NCBI GenBank assembly: GCA_021521415.1
Contig: JAIQDT010005789.1
Location: forward strand, 103,226-167,225
Source: Bidens hawaiensis
Lineage: Eukaryota > Streptophyta > Magnoliopsida > Asterales > Asteraceae
Direction of reading: 5' to 3'
DNA length: 64,000 nt
The first letter of the stretch is position 1. Each line of letters opens with the position of its first letter. Positions 44,935 through 56,292 of the stretch are shown one piece after another. Position numbers and translations under genes: made by a program. The notes beneath the pieces were generated by a model. It had not been told where the DNA came from. It did not search any database and saw only the letters and a list, made by a program, of their open reading frames with translations.

Positions 44935-46944
44935 TGTAACACCCCGACCAAAGGCGGATTTTACATCGGGGCGCCACATATTGTTTCATTACTCGTGACA
45001 CTATTGGGTGTCAATATTTAATAAATACATTCATTCGCGCACGCGCAAAGCAAACACAAATAATATAAATCAACATAAATCAATATATTATAAATCATAA
45101 TATCCGAACAGCAATAACTTGTCTTGATACATTTTAATCTAGGTCAAAAGTAAAGAAAACTTCCTACGTGTCCACAAGCTCCAAAACAGCTACTGCAAAC
45201 CTGAACATGTGTTAAAATAAACGTCAAACACTTGCGTGTTGGTGAGAAATCAAGTTTAATACAATACATAGATGACAATAAATCTGCGCGCAACATGTGT
45301 ATGTCTGGGTTTCAACAAGGGTGTAATCAGATCGGGACCAACTCTAAGAGACAAGACTGCCAGTGCTCACAATTGAGCTCACAAACAAGACTAACTGTGC
45401 AAGTGTAACAAAAGAGAAAATCATAAACGATAGTTCTCCCGTGTTCATCTAATGGTACCATGCGAACTGCGGAATAGACCGACAAGACGGTTAATGATCC
45501 ACACATACAAATAAACAGCCAAGTCTACATCCTCAACACATGGGATACTGCGCGACTAAAGTTCATAAACAAGTTTAAGACTCTAAGTTTGTATGAACAC
45601 GTGAACATCCCAAAACATTAAAAGCAAAAAGGGATTAGGTACGAGATTACTCACTTGATAAAGATGCGATGATAGATAAAGCAAGAACCAAACAAGCAAG
45701 TTAACCTATAAGTAAAGATTATTGTTTTAACGATCGGTTTTAAGTCTTGATTATAAGTTAGCATAATTGATAAGCAAATTATTATATATATATATATTAC
45801 CGGAAAAGCAGGGCAGAACAGGGAGGAAGACGGAGGCAAGAGAGGAGGGAGGCGGCTGAAGAACAACGGCAGAGAGCAAAAAGGGAGGAAGAGAATAAGT
45901 GTAGTGTGTGAAGTGTTAAGAAAATAGTACTATATATAGGCAAACCCTAGGGGACACAAACCCTAGAAAAGATCTCCAAAAGTAAAAGAAAAGATATCAA
46001 CAGTAAAAAGTTCTGAAAAGTAAAGATATCAAAAGATATGGTAGCAGGGAAAAAGAGAAAAAGGCTGACAGGATTCAGAAAAAAGGCATGGGAGAGGACA
46101 GATAAAGTTACTGGTCAAGCATGGAAAAAGCAGATCTTCAAAGATAATGTCAGTCACTTTATCTGCCAACCAATGGGGTTGGCGCGCATGCTGCGCCGAA
46201 AGTAACTTTTCAGACATAAAGCAGATTAGGTCAACGGCTCAAAAGATAAGACAACACAAAAGCAACGGCTAGATTAAACAGAAGAAAACTCAAAGGGTTT
46301 AGCGCGAGAAGGCTCGAGCGCGAAGGCAAAAGTGCGCGAGCGCGAAGGCAGACAGAACCAACCTTAACGCGTCGCGGGAAGAATCACATTTCTTAGCGCG
46401 CCGCGGGAGGAACTAAAATTCCTAGCGCGCCGCGGGAAGAACTATAATTCTTCGCGCGTCGAGGGATGAACTACGATTCTTAGCGCGCTGCGAGAAGAAC
46501 TACAAATCCTTAGCGCGTCGCGGGAAGAACTACCGTTCTTAGCGCGCTGCGAGAAGAATTACAATTCTTAGCGCGCTGCGAGAAGAGTTCGTCTCGCGAA
46601 TCGCTGTACAGGTGGTCTTCACGCAGGATTCCTTGTAAGGGAGTCTGGCGCGTGGAGCTGCGCAGACAACCTTAGGCGGGAAGGAACAAAGGACAAGCAA
46701 AGAGTTAGAAGAAAAAGAGGGAAACAAGGCGTAAGGGCGGGACGGCGACAAGAGGGAAAAGAAGGCGGAAAGAGAGAAGGAGAGGGACGGGACGGCGGAA
46801 AGAAAGAGAGAGAAAGAGGCGGGAAGGAAAATATATATATTATTATTAAAAATAAAGTATAAGTATAAATAAATACTAAATCATAAAAGAAAGAGATCGG
46901 GTCAGAGAAACGGGTACCTGGGTCGGATCGGGGCAGATGTTACA
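44935..46944 (-). repeat. 3' LTR of the gypsy element
   Basis: 2010 bp. On the minus strand it contains a TATA-like CCTATATATAG (45930-45940). About eight tandem units of a CpG-rich 32-bp repeat (TTCTTAGCGCGCTGCGAGAA type) lie at about 46365-46585. Small frames inside it are duplicated in the other LTR and are not genes. Confidence 0.9.
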
Positions 46945-46960
46945 GTCTCCCCTACTTTAA
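46945..46960 (-). other. Polypurine tract of the gypsy element
   Basis: On the minus strand AAAGTAGGGGAGAC abuts the 3' LTR start (TGTAACATCTG), the expected plus-strand DNA primer. Confidence 0.75.
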
Positions 46961-46978
46961 GAAATTTCGTCCCGAAAT

Positions 46979-49900
46979 TTATCTCGAAGTAGGTTGCGCA
47001 GAGAACAGGTGCGGGTACTTGATCTTCATTTGATCTTCCCTTTCCCATGTAAACTCGGCTCCGCGCTTGGACTCCCAGCGAACTTTCACGATAGGGATAC
47101 GACTGCGCTTGGTTTGCTTAACCTCGCGATCCATAATCTCAACAGGCTTCTCAACGAAATGCATAGTTTCATCAACTTGAACTTCATCAAGTGGAATGTG
47201 AAGGTTCTCGTCAGCTAAACACTTCTTGAGATTGGATATATGGAACGTTGGATGCACATTACTGAGCGCGGGCGGCAGGTCAAGTCTGTAGGCAACTTTT
47301 CCCACACGCGCGAGAATCTTGAATGGACCAACATATCGAGGAGCAAGCTTACCTTTCTTCCCAAAGCGGACAACACCTTTCCAGGGCGACACTTTGAGGA
47401 GAACAAGATCACCAACTTGAAATTCGAGAGGCTTCCGCCTACGATCTGCGTAACTCTTCTGTCGGCTTCTGGCAGTCAGCAGATGATCACGGATCTTGGC
47501 GATTTTATCGGTTGTCTCTTGAACAAGTTCGGGTCCTGTGATTTGAGTTTCACCCACTTCGCTCCAACAAATCGGGGAGCGGCACTTACGACCGTAAAGT
47601 GCTTCAAATGGGGCCATACCAATACTGGAATGATAGCTGTTATTATAAGAGAACTCGATCAAAGGCAGGTGTGAATCCCAATTACCTCCAAAATCAAGAA
47701 CACAAGATCGGAGCATATCCTCAAGAGTCTGAATAGTTCGCTCAGACTGACCGTCAGTCTGAGGATGATATGCCGTACTCATGTCCAAGCGAGTTCCTAG
47801 CGCAAATTGGAGAGATTTCCAAAAGCGAGATATAAAACGGCCATCGCGATCGGATATGATGCTCAAAGGAGTACCATGGCGGCAGACAATTTCCTTGACA
47901 TAAAGCTGCGCGAGTTGCTCAACACGGTAGTTTTCACGAATGGGCAGAAAGTGAGCAGACTTAGTCAAACGATCCACTATTACCCAAATGCTATCATGTT
48001 TGCTTGCTGTCAAAGGTAACTTGGTAATAAAGTCCATCGCTACACATTCCCATTTCCACGTAGGAATTTCTGGTTGTTCGAGCAAACCAGATGGGCGTTG
48101 GTGTTCAGCTTTTACTTTAGAACAAGTCAGGCATCTAGCTACGAACACAGCAATATCCTTCTTCATACCGGGCCACCAATAAGTAATGCGCAAATCCTTG
48201 TACATCTTATCAGTGCCAGGATGAATAGAATACCGAGATTTGTGCGCTTCACTCAGGATATCAGCGCGAAGATTCTCATCACAGGGAATCCAGATGCGAT
48301 TGAGATAGCAGAGAATTCCACTCAGATTAGGCACAAAATGTGCTTCCGCGCCACACGCTAACTCGGCGCGAAGGCTACCATTACTGATGGATGCGCGCTG
48401 CGCGTCACGAATACGCGATTCAAGGTTGCTTTGAATCGGCGCAAAGTGAAGCTGCGTGCGCGGCAAGATACAGTTAAGCTGGCAGGGTTTTCGGCTGAGC
48501 GCATCGGCTACCACATTAGCCTTACCAGGATGATACCGGATCTCACAATCGTAATCGCTGATGAGTTCGTTCCATCGGCGTTGCCTCATGTTAAGTTCCT
48601 TTTGATCAAAGATATGCTGAAGGCTTTTATGGTCAGTGTAGAGGATACACTTAGTACCATAAAGGTAGTGTCTCCAGATCTTCAAGGCAAAAACAACTGC
48701 ACCAAGTTCGAGATCGTGAGTTGTATAATTCTTTTCATGAACCTTAAGTTGCCTTGATGCGTAAGCGATAACCTTGCCTCGTTGCATAAGAACACAACCG
48801 AGACCTTGGTTGGATGCATCGCAATACACGACAAAATCATCATTACCCTCAGGTAGCGCAAGAACAGGAGCTTCACACAACAAACGCTTGAGCGTCAGAA
48901 AGGCTTCTTCTTGCTTCGAGCCCCAAATATACGGTTTACCTTTGTGCGTTAGAGCTGTTAAAGGCAAAGCGATCTTTGAGAAGTTCGAAATAAATTGCCG
49001 GTAGTAACCAGCTAAGCCCAGAAAGGAACGGATCTCAGAAAGAGAGGATGGCGTAATCCAGTTCTTGATTGCTTCAATTTTGGATGGGTCGACATGAATA
49101 CCCATCTTGTTCACAACATGGCCAAGAAACTGTACTTCATCAGACCAGGATTCACACTTGGAAAGCTTAGCATAGAGTTGCTCAGCTCTAAGCTTTTGCA
49201 ACACCAACCGAAGATGTTGCTCGTGCTCGGCCTTGGTCTTAGAATACACCAGAACATCATCGATAAACACAATCACGAATTTATCCAAGAAAGGCCTACA
49301 CACCCGATTCATTAGATCCATGAAAACGGCGGGTGCATTGGTTAAACCGAAGGACATGACCAAGAATTCAAAATGGCCATAACGAGTTCGAAAAGCAGTC
49401 TTCGGAACATCTTCATCGCGGATGCGCAACTGGTGATAGCCAGAGCGGAGATCAATCTTCGAGAAACAAGAGGCACCTTGGAGTTGATCAAAGAGGTCGT
49501 CAATACGCGGTAAGGGATACCGGTTTTTAATGGTGAGTTTGTTCAACTCGCGGTAATCAATACACATGCGAAACGATCCATCTTTCTTTTTATCGAACAA
49601 CACCGGAGCACCCCAGGGCGAAGAGCTAGGGCGAATGAATCCTTTAACGGTCAACTCTTGAAGTTGACTTGCCAATTCTTGCATCTCAGCGGGCGCAAGA
49701 CGGTAAGGAGATTTAGCCACGGGGGAAGCACCAGGGACAAGATCAATACGAAACTCGACTTCACGAGCGGGAGGGATACCAGGAAGATCATCAGGAAAAA
49801 CTTCAGGGAAATCACGCACAACAGGGATATCGCGAAGCTTCTTCTCTTCAGCAGGTTTGACCACATGGGCTAAGAATGCAACATACTTCTTCCGCATGAG

Positions 49901-51589
49901 TCTTTGGGCTTCGGCGCAAGACATAAGTTTAAGACCACGGGAGGGTTTCTCGCCGTAAATATGAAGATCACCATTTTCTCGAGGTATGCGAATCATTTTC
50001 TTGGCGCAAATAACTTCGGCGCGATTCTTCGAGAGCCAGTCCATACCAATGATAACATCAAAGCTTCCAAGAGGCATGGGGATGAGGTCAATCAGAAAAT
50101 CGTTTTCGTTAAGGTTAAGCGTGCAATCTTTAATCACTGAGTTTATTAAAATAGTTTCACCATTAGCCAATTCAACTGAAAAATTTTCTTTTAAATCGTT
50201 GCGCGGTCGCGCAAGCTTCTGCTCGAAGGCGCGAGAGATAAAACTTCGATCGGCGCCAGTATCAAAAAGTACAGAAGCATAAAATCCGTTAAGCAAAAAT
50301 GTACCATTAACTACGTCATTATTCGCTTGCGCTTGGTGCGCGGTTATGTTAAAAGCTCGTCCACGCGTCACTTGGTTTGAAATCTGGTTCACCGGATTCG
50401 CTTGTGTGATTTGCACTTGTAGTCTCGGGCACGCGTTCCGGAAATGACTGGGATCACCGCAGTTAAAGCACGATCTGGGTCGTGGGTTTTGGTAGATTGA
50501 TTGTGGGTTCTGCGGGTAGACTGGTGGTGTTGGCGCAATTGGATTGGCGGGAAGGACTCTACAGTTCTCAGCAGTGTGACTAGTACGGCCACATCGGTTA
50601 CAAAGTCGACACGGGGTTTGGGTTGGGTGGTGAAATCTACAGGTTGGGCAGAAGGGATGGTTTCCTGTGTAAGGTTTCTTAGTTGGTGGGGCAGGGAGTG
50701 CTGGATTGGTTAGGGCATAGTTGTGAACTACAGGGGGAGTTGGGTAGGCTGACAGTGGGTTAGGCGCGTAAACTGGAGGTTGATAAATGGGTTGCTGGAC
50801 AATGGGCGGGTTGGTAAGCGCATAGGCCTTGCGCCTGCGCTTGAGGTTGTTACGGTTTGAGGGTTCAGGTTTGGTTTCTGTTGGTTCAGGGGCAGTCTTG
50901 GTGAGTTTGGTCTTTTCTGTTCCCCGCAGGAACAAGGTTCCTGCTCTGACATGGTTGTCGCTGAGCACAGCGGCCAACTCAATAGCGTCAGGGAGGGTTA
51001 CTGGGTTTCTGGCCCATACAGAATCTTGAATTTCCATGGGGAGACCCCCAAGGAATTTCTCTATGGCTCGGCGGGAGGGGGTAACAAGGTGAGGGACCAG
51101 TAAGCTTAGCTCGTGGAAGCGCGTCGCGTACTCGCGCGCTTCACCGCTGTATTGCTTAAGATTCCAAAATTCCTCCTCCAGGCGCTTAACTTCGTTGGGA
51201 GGGCAGAATTCTCGCGTAAGAATTTCCTTGAATTCCTCCCATGTCATGCTAGAAGCAGCCTCTGCGCCACGCGCATGAGCTACTCCATTCCACCATGTAA
51301 GCGCTCTGGATTCCAGGATACTGGAAGCATATAGGGTTCGTCTGTCTGAGGGGCATTGGGTGTGGAGGAAAGTGTTTTCTATCTTCTCGAGCCATTGGAG
51401 CATCGCGGTGGCTCCTTCAAGACCTGTGAACTTTGGAGGGTTACCCGCGTTAAAGGACTTAATGTTATAACTCGAGGTATTGTTTTGGCTCAAGGCTTGG
51501 GCTATCGCGGCGGCCATTTCCTGGGAACGTTGCTGTCTACGCATGCGCGAGGCTTCTCTTCTCTGAAATCGGCGAGATAGCGGAGGCAT
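46979..51589 (-). CDS. Gag-pol polyprotein of the Ty3/gypsy element
   Basis: One uninterrupted 1536-residue frame. In order: retrotransposon Gag (about 60-220), basic/proline linker, cysteine clusters including a CCHC knuckle [14 protein letters not shown] (374-387), aspartic protease [10 protein letters not shown] (D443), reverse transcriptase (about 620-800) with FIDD at 775-778, RNase H with D924 and D986, integrase zinc finger (H1116, H1123, C1153, C1156), catalytic core with D1186, D1247 and E1283, and a chromodomain-like tail (about 1476-1530, ending [19 protein letters not shown]). The order PR-RT-RH-INT defines Ty3/gypsy; the tail suggests a chromovirus, probably Tekay/Del. Gag and Pol share one frame, so they are likely made as one precursor. 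No stop or frameshift is present, consistent with a recent insertion. It is transposon, not host, coding sequence. Confidence 0.95.
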   Translation of the reverse strand: MPPLSRRFQRREASRMRRQQRSQEMAAAIAQALSQNNTSSYNIKSFNAGNPPKFTGLEGATAMLQWLEKIENTFLHTQCPSDRRTLYASSILESRALTWWNGVAHARGAEAASSMTWEEFKEILTREFCPPNEVKRLEEEFWNLKQYSGEAREYATRFHELSLLVPHLVTPSRRAIEKFLGGLPMEIQDSVWARNPVTLPDAIELAAVLSDNHVRAGTLFLRGTEKTKLTKTAPEPTETKPEPSNRNNLKRRRKAYALTNPPIVQQPIYQPPVYAPNPLSAYPTPPVVHNYALTNPALPAPPTKKPYTGNHPFCPTCRFHHPTQTPCRLCNRCGRTSHTAENCRVLPANPIAPTPPVYPQNPQSIYQNPRPRSCFNCGDPSHFRNACPRLQVQITQANPVNQISNQVTRGRAFNITAHQAQANNDVVNGTFLLNGFYASVLFDTGADRSFISRAFEQKLARPRNDLKENFSVELANGETILINSVIKDCTLNLNENDFLIDLIPMPLGSFDVIIGMDWLSKNRAEVICAKKMIRIPRENGDLHIYGEKPSRGLKLMSCAEAQRLMRKKYVAFLAHVVKPAEEKKLRDIPVVRDFPEVFPDDLPGIPPAREVEFRIDLVPGASPVAKSPYRLAPAEMQELASQLQELTVKGFIRPSSSPWGAPVLFDKKKDGSFRMCIDYRELNKLTIKNRYPLPRIDDLFDQLQGASCFSKIDLRSGYHQLRIRDEDVPKTAFRTRYGHFEFLVMSFGLTNAPAVFMDLMNRVCRPFLDKFVIVFIDDVLVYSKTKAEHEQHLRLVLQKLRAEQLYAKLSKCESWSDEVQFLGHVVNKMGIHVDPSKIEAIKNWITPSSLSEIRSFLGLAGYYRQFISNFSKIALPLTALTHKGKPYIWGSKQEEAFLTLKRLLCEAPVLALPEGNDDFVVYCDASNQGLGCVLMQRGKVIAYASRQLKVHEKNYTTHDLELGAVVFALKIWRHYLYGTKCILYTDHKSLQHIFDQKELNMRQRRWNELISDYDCEIRYHPGKANVVADALSRKPCQLNCILPRTQLHFAPIQSNLESRIRDAQRASISNGSLRAELACGAEAHFVPNLSGILCYLNRIWIPCDENLRADILSEAHKSRYSIHPGTDKMYKDLRITYWWPGMKKDIAVFVARCLTCSKVKAEHQRPSGLLEQPEIPTWKWECVAMDFITKLPLTASKHDSIWVIVDRLTKSAHFLPIRENYRVEQLAQLYVKEIVCRHGTPLSIISDRDGRFISRFWKSLQFALGTRLDMSTAYHPQTDGQSERTIQTLEDMLRSCVLDFGGNWDSHLPLIEFSYNNSYHSSIGMAPFEALYGRKCRSPICWSEVGETQITGPELVQETTDKIAKIRDHLLTARSRQKSYADRRRKPLEFQVGDLVLLKVSPWKGVVRFGKKGKLAPRYVGPFKILARVGKVAYRLDLPPALSNVHPTFHISNLKKCLADENLHIPLDEVQVDETMHFVEKPVEIMDREVKQTKRSRIPIVKVRWESKRGAEFTWEREDQMKIKYPHLFSAQPTSR

Positions 51590-52229
51590 TCTATAAAAAT
51601 TTTAATTTTAGTTAATATCTTGATTTTAGCGCAAAGTTTTAATCTTATAAAGCTTGGTTTCGCGGAGTCAGTTACTGTCAAAAGTTAAAGTAAAATAAAT
51701 GACCCTAAATGCAGACTTAATAAAGGTAACAAATTCGAATCAAGAATCGACAATTCATGTATCACCATGACTTTCCGAATTCCCAATTTAAAATATACGA
51801 GCAAACGAGTATTGGAGATTGACGATTCATGTATCACCATGACTTTTCAATCCTCAATATAAAATATACAAGAAAATGAGTATTGGAGGTTGACAATTCA
51901 TGTATCACCATGACTTTTCAAGTCTCCAACCTCAGAACATAATCGTAAATGGAAATTGAAAATCAACTATTCATGTATCACCATGACTTTTCGGATTTTC
52001 AAATCCAACAAACGAATATGTAAGTTAAATCAATAAAAATCGAAATTCAACAAAAATCGAAATATCGCGAAATAAAACATAAAATCATATACTGCGCAAG
52101 CGCGAGCATATTCATAAATAACGAGTAATTAACAATAAGCGCGCAAACATGAGATTTCTCTCATGCGCGAGAAGGGACTCTTAGGTATTCTAGGCCGTTA
52201 CGTCTAACCACCTATCCTAAAGTCAACGA
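51590..52229 (-). repeat. Gypsy element leader with four ~70-bp tandem repeats
   Basis: Between the primer site and gag, the motif ATTCATGTATCACCATGACT occurs four times (starting about 51753, 51825, 51896, 51969), each within a diverged ~70-bp unit. On the transcribed strand each carries AGTCATGGTGATACATGAAT. The leader also has GCGCG motifs near 52092-52175. Confidence 0.75.
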
Positions 52230-52241
52230 GCTCTGATACCA
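52230..52241 (-). other. Primer binding site, initiator tRNA-Met
   Basis: On the minus strand TGGTATCAGAGC lies 3 nt after the 5' LTR, complementary to the 3' end of plant initiator tRNA-Met, the standard primer for this group. Confidence 0.85.
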
Positions 52242-52244
52242 ATC

Positions 52245-54254
52245 TGTAACACCCCGACCAAAGGCGGATTTTACATCGGGGCGCCACATATTGTTTCATT
52301 ACTCGTGACACTATTGGGTGTCAATATTTAATAAATACATTCATTCGCGCACGCGCAAAGCAAACACAAATAATATAAATCAACATAAATCAATATATTA
52401 TAAATCATAATATCCGAACAGCAATAACTTGTCTTGATACATTTTAATCTAGGTCAAAAGTAAAGAAAACTTCCTACGTGTCCACAAGCTCCAAAACAGC
52501 TACTGCAAACCTGAACATGTGTTAAAATAAACGTCAAACACTTGCGTGTTGGTGAGAAATCAAGTTTAATACAATACATAGATGACAATAAATCTGCGCG
52601 CAACATGTGTATGTCTGGGTTTCAACAAGGGTGTAATCAGATCGGGACTAACTCTAAGAGACAAGACTGCCAGTGCTCACAATTGAGCTCACAAACAAGA
52701 CTAACTGTGCAAGTGTAACAAAAGAGAAAATCATAAACGATAGTTCTCCCGTGTTCATCTAATGGTACCATGCGAACTGCGGAATAGACCGACAAGACGG
52801 TTAATGATCCACACATACAAATAAACAGCCAAGTCTACATCCTCAACACATGGGATACTGCGCGACTAAAGTTCATAAACAAGTTTAAGACTCTAAGTTT
52901 GTATGAACACATGAACATCCCAAAACATTAAAAGCAAAAAGGGATTAGGTACGAGATTACTCACTTGATAAAGATGCGATGATAGATAAAGCAAGAACCA
53001 AACAAGCAAGTTAACCTATAAGTAAAGATTATTGTTTTAACGATCGGTTTTAAGTCTTGATTATAAGTTAGCATAATTGATAAGCAAATTATTATATATA
53101 TATATATTACCGGAAAAGCAGGGCAGAACAGGGAGGAAGACGGAGGCAAGAGAGGAGGGAGGCGGCTGAAGAACAACGGCAGAGAGCAAAAAGGGAGGAA
53201 GAGAATAAGTGTAGTGTGTGAAGTGTTAAGAAAATAGTACTATATATAGGCAAACCCTAGGGGACACAAACCCTAGAAAAGATCTCCAAAAGTAAAAGAA
53301 AAGATATCAACAGTAAAAAGTTCTGAAAAGTAAAGATATCAAAAGATATGGTAGCAGGGAAAAAGAGAAAAAGGCTGACAGGATTCAGAAAAAAGGCATG
53401 GGAGAGGACAGATAAAGTTACTGGTCAAGCATGGAAAAAGCAGATCTTCAAAGATAATGTCAGTCACTTTATCTGCCAACCAATGGGGTTGGCGCGCATG
53501 CTGCGCCGAAAGTAACTTTTCAGACATAAAGCAGATTAGGTCAACGGCTCAAAAGATAAGACAACACAAAAGCAACGGCTAGATTAAACAGAAGAAAACT
53601 CAAAGGGTTTAGCGCGAGAAGGCTCGAGCGCGAAGGCAAAAGTGCGCGAGCGCGAAGGCAGACAGAACCAACCTTAACGCGTCGCGGGAAGAATCACATT
53701 TCTTAGCGCGCCGCGGGAGGAACTAAAATTCCTAGCGCGCCGCGGGAAGAACTATAATTCTTCGCGCGTCGAGGGATGAACTACGATTCTTAGCGCGCTG
53801 CGAGAAGAACTACAAATCCTTAGCGCGTCGCGGGAAGAACTACCGTTCTTAGCGCGCTGCGAGAAGAATTACAATTCTTAGCGCGCTGCGAGAAGAGTTC
53901 GTCTCGCGAATCGCTGTACAGGTGGTCTTCACGCAGGATTCCTTGTAAGGGAGTCTGGCGCGTGGAGCTGCGCAGACAACCTTAGGCGGGAAGGAACAAA
54001 GGACAAGCAAAGAGTTAGAAGAAAAAGAGGGAAACAAGGCGTAAGGGCGGGACGGCGACAAGAGGGAAAAGAAGGCGGAAAGAGAGAAGGAGAGGGACGG
54101 GACGGCGGAAAGAAAGAGAGAGAAAGAGGCGGGAAGGAAAATATATATATTATTATTAAAAATAAAGTATAAGTATAAATAAATACTAAATCATAAAAGA
54201 AAGAGATCGGGTCAGAGAAACGGGTACCTGGGTCGGATCGGGGCAGATGTTACA
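52245..54254 (-). repeat. 5' LTR of the gypsy element
   Basis: 2010 bp, same length as the 3' LTR. Differences seen: T at about 52649 for C at 45339 (GGGACYAACTC) and A at about 52911 for G at 45601 (GAACACRTGAAC). The second is a CpG-type transition. It carries the minus-strand TATA-like element (about 53240-53250) and the CpG-rich 32-bp repeat array (about 53675-53895). Confidence 0.9.
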
Positions 54255-55672
54255 GTATGTGTGTGTATAGTGGACGGCAGCCAAGGGAGCAAGGGAGGGA
54301 GGGGCCGATCGGACTTGTGGGGTTAATAATAATGAGTTAGGGTTGATTGTTAAGGATATATTTATAAACATACAAGTTACACTCAAGTCCCTATACTTTC
54401 AATTGTTGTTTTTCTAACTTAACTAACTAGTTTACATCTTGAGTTAATGTTCATAACCATGTTATCATGTAACACATAAGTCTAACACATAATTATCACA
54501 TAATTACTGTTTTGACGTTTTTCGTTTATTCATCAATCGTTTGCGTCAACTCGTTTGCGTTTCGGTGCAAATCCCGAAAGACTACACATGTAGTAAGTGT
54601 TAAGCGTCATTTAAACCCTAGTTTAAATGTAATGAAGTGTGCGTTATAGATTTAGTGATCTTAAGTTTGAATTGACGGAGTTGAGTTAACGAAGTTAACC
54701 TGAAATTGACGATTGTCACAAGTTCACAATTCAGTTTTAACGGTTTCTAAGTTAAACAGTGAGCTAAACCGTTGGTTTGATTTTTTTTTCATTGAAAACG
54801 AAAACTAAAGCGTCAAAAATTTAAACTGAATCGTTACTAATGGTTTGGTTTCACGCATTGAGTTTCAATAATAAGTTTACAGTCCTGCCCGGTTTTATAT
54901 GGCCTATTTTTGGTATAAACCGTAAACCGAACTGTTTTATATGGTTTGAACATTCAGAAACCAGCTAATCAAAAGTGGCGATTGGTTAAAACGTTTTCAA
55001 GATTTCAAACGAACTTTGAACATCCGTAATTGTTACATGATTACTAGGATTTTGGTTTCCCGCAGCATTTAATGCTTATTTTACAATCAACAATGCATTA
55101 AAATTTGGAAATCTAGGGGCAATATTGTATTTTGTCATATGATCTATATGGTTAAGTGGTTAACAATTTGGTTTCAAAAATAACAACAATAGTGTTCCTT
55201 AACTTTAACCATTTTTTGGTTAATTTGTAATATAGTTACACATTTACCCCTTATTTATATCAACTACCCCATGACTTTTTAACGAACATAAATTTTTCAC
55301 ACGTTAAATTTTTTATAGAAAAAAAATACATCATAAAAACGAGTATTTTATTCTCTTTAATTTGATTATGGTATTGCTATACTTTTTAATTTTAAAAAAC
55401 TAACATGTTACGAAATTACGAGTTAGGACCGGCAACGGGTCAGATAGGTGGGATATTTAAGCTCTGCTTCTTGATTTTCGCTATCTATTGCACGAGTTTA
55501 GGCAACTGGTACGCGGATGACATTGTGTGATGCACTTACTGTCGCGTTGTACGCATACTGTCATTGGGTTACAGTCGTTCCGTTGCAAGGTTATGCACTT
55601 GTTGATACCGATTACGTGTTTGATGATGTGTTTGCGTACATAACCGCAACATCGTGCGGGCACTCACCTAGT

Positions 55673-56169
55673 TAATACATAAAAGGGTTTGTGGTACAGA
55701 TTATTCTCCAATTTTATTCTATCATGACGTGAACATCATATTTTATTATGAAAGAATTCTTTAAGAAATCATATTAACATTTAAATTATATATGATATAA
55801 CGTTTGATATATTAAAGTTATATCAACTGGTTTCGGCTCAAAAACTACCAATATATATTTAGCACTCTCTATAACACCAATATTCATATTAGAAACCACA
55901 AGTTTGTATTATTTTTTAGATCATTGTAAAATAAAGTTTTGCAATTTTAATTACTAAATACTAATAAAATCTTCAACACCGAATCTTTTTATTTATGGAA
56001 TTTTTGTTTCCAAATATTCTTACCGATTCTAAAATATTAAATTTTTGTATGGGAAAGCACTTCATGTGATCTAATAAATCAAAGTAATTAAATAAGGTAT
56101 ATATTTCAATTATCACAGCTTGCTGACAACTCCTTGCTCTCCAAACAATGTTTCAATTCTTTTCTTTCC
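55673..56169. other. Upstream region of the HIPP gene
   Basis: AT-rich DNA between the Helitron end and the promoter; no element recognised. Confidence 0.5.
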
Positions 56170-56177
56170 TATAAATA
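56170..56177 (+). promoter_or_regulatory. Probable TATA box of the HIPP gene
   Basis: TATAAATA in the context CCTATAAATACC lies about 120 nt before the ATG at 56293, allowing a leader of about 90 nt that includes a (CA)n tract. Confidence 0.55.
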
Positions 56178-56292
56178 CCAAATAACACCACCCTGTTCCT
56201 CTTCATTCATAACCTAAAACCCTTAAATTCCCATTAGCGTGCACGTACACACACACGGTCAGTCACATATAAAAGTTACAATCAAATCAACC

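Larger units (their letters stand above)
44935..54254 (-). mobile_element. Full-length young Ty3/gypsy retrotransposon (chromovirus, Tekay/Del-like)
   Basis: Two 2010-bp LTRs (44935-46944 and 52245-54254) bound a 5.3-kb interior. Both begin TGTAACACC and end GATGTTACA on the plus strand. A perfect GTATG duplication flanks the element (44930-44934 and 54255-54259). By eye only two differences separate the LTRs. The interior, read on the minus strand, holds a tRNA-iMet primer site, a leader with repeats, one gag-pol frame in gypsy order (protease, RT, RNase H, integrase, chromodomain-like tail), and a polypurine tract. All parts for autonomous movement appear present. Confidence 0.93.
42766..54720 (-). 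mobile_element. Solo LTR (gypsy type), split by a younger retrotransposon
   Basis: Plus-strand ends are TGTCACACCCTCAAAATCC and GACGATTGTCACA, flanked by perfect AGTTC repeats (42761-42765 and 54721-54725). Removing the inserted element and its duplicated pentamer (44935-54259) leaves about 2.63 kb without coding sequence. Read on the minus strand it starts TGTGACAATCGTCAA and ends GAGGGTGTGACA, like the solo LTR at 20204-22932, so both come from related gypsy elements. A GCGTTACAGCGTTTT microsatellite lies at about 43096-43172. Confidence 0.8.
42347..55671 (+). mobile_element. Helitron interrupted by nested LTR elements
   Basis: Starts TCTATACTATATATAATGCA after an A, the same start as the element at 38851. 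It is interrupted at 42765 by a solo LTR and resumes at 54726. Across the junction GGAGTTC|ACAATTCAGTTTTAACGG is continuous with the uninterrupted sibling (GGTGTTCAGTGTCGGTTTTG). A first 3'-end-like site (CCCGCAGCAT, about 55064-55073) is truncated. A second related segment, including AAAACGAGTATTTTATTC near 55337, runs to CATCGTGCGGGCACTCAC, CTAG (55671) and T. So the right part is two related Helitron copies in tandem. Confidence 0.65.

Noticed and set aside
45651..46751. Minus-strand frames of 62-71 codons repeated at 52961-54061
   Set aside because: They lie in the LTRs and are identical because the LTRs are duplicated; composition is driven by repeats.
46994..51580. Many plus-strand open frames inside the gypsy element
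   Set aside because: They are antisense to the continuous gag-pol frame and have no recognisable domains.
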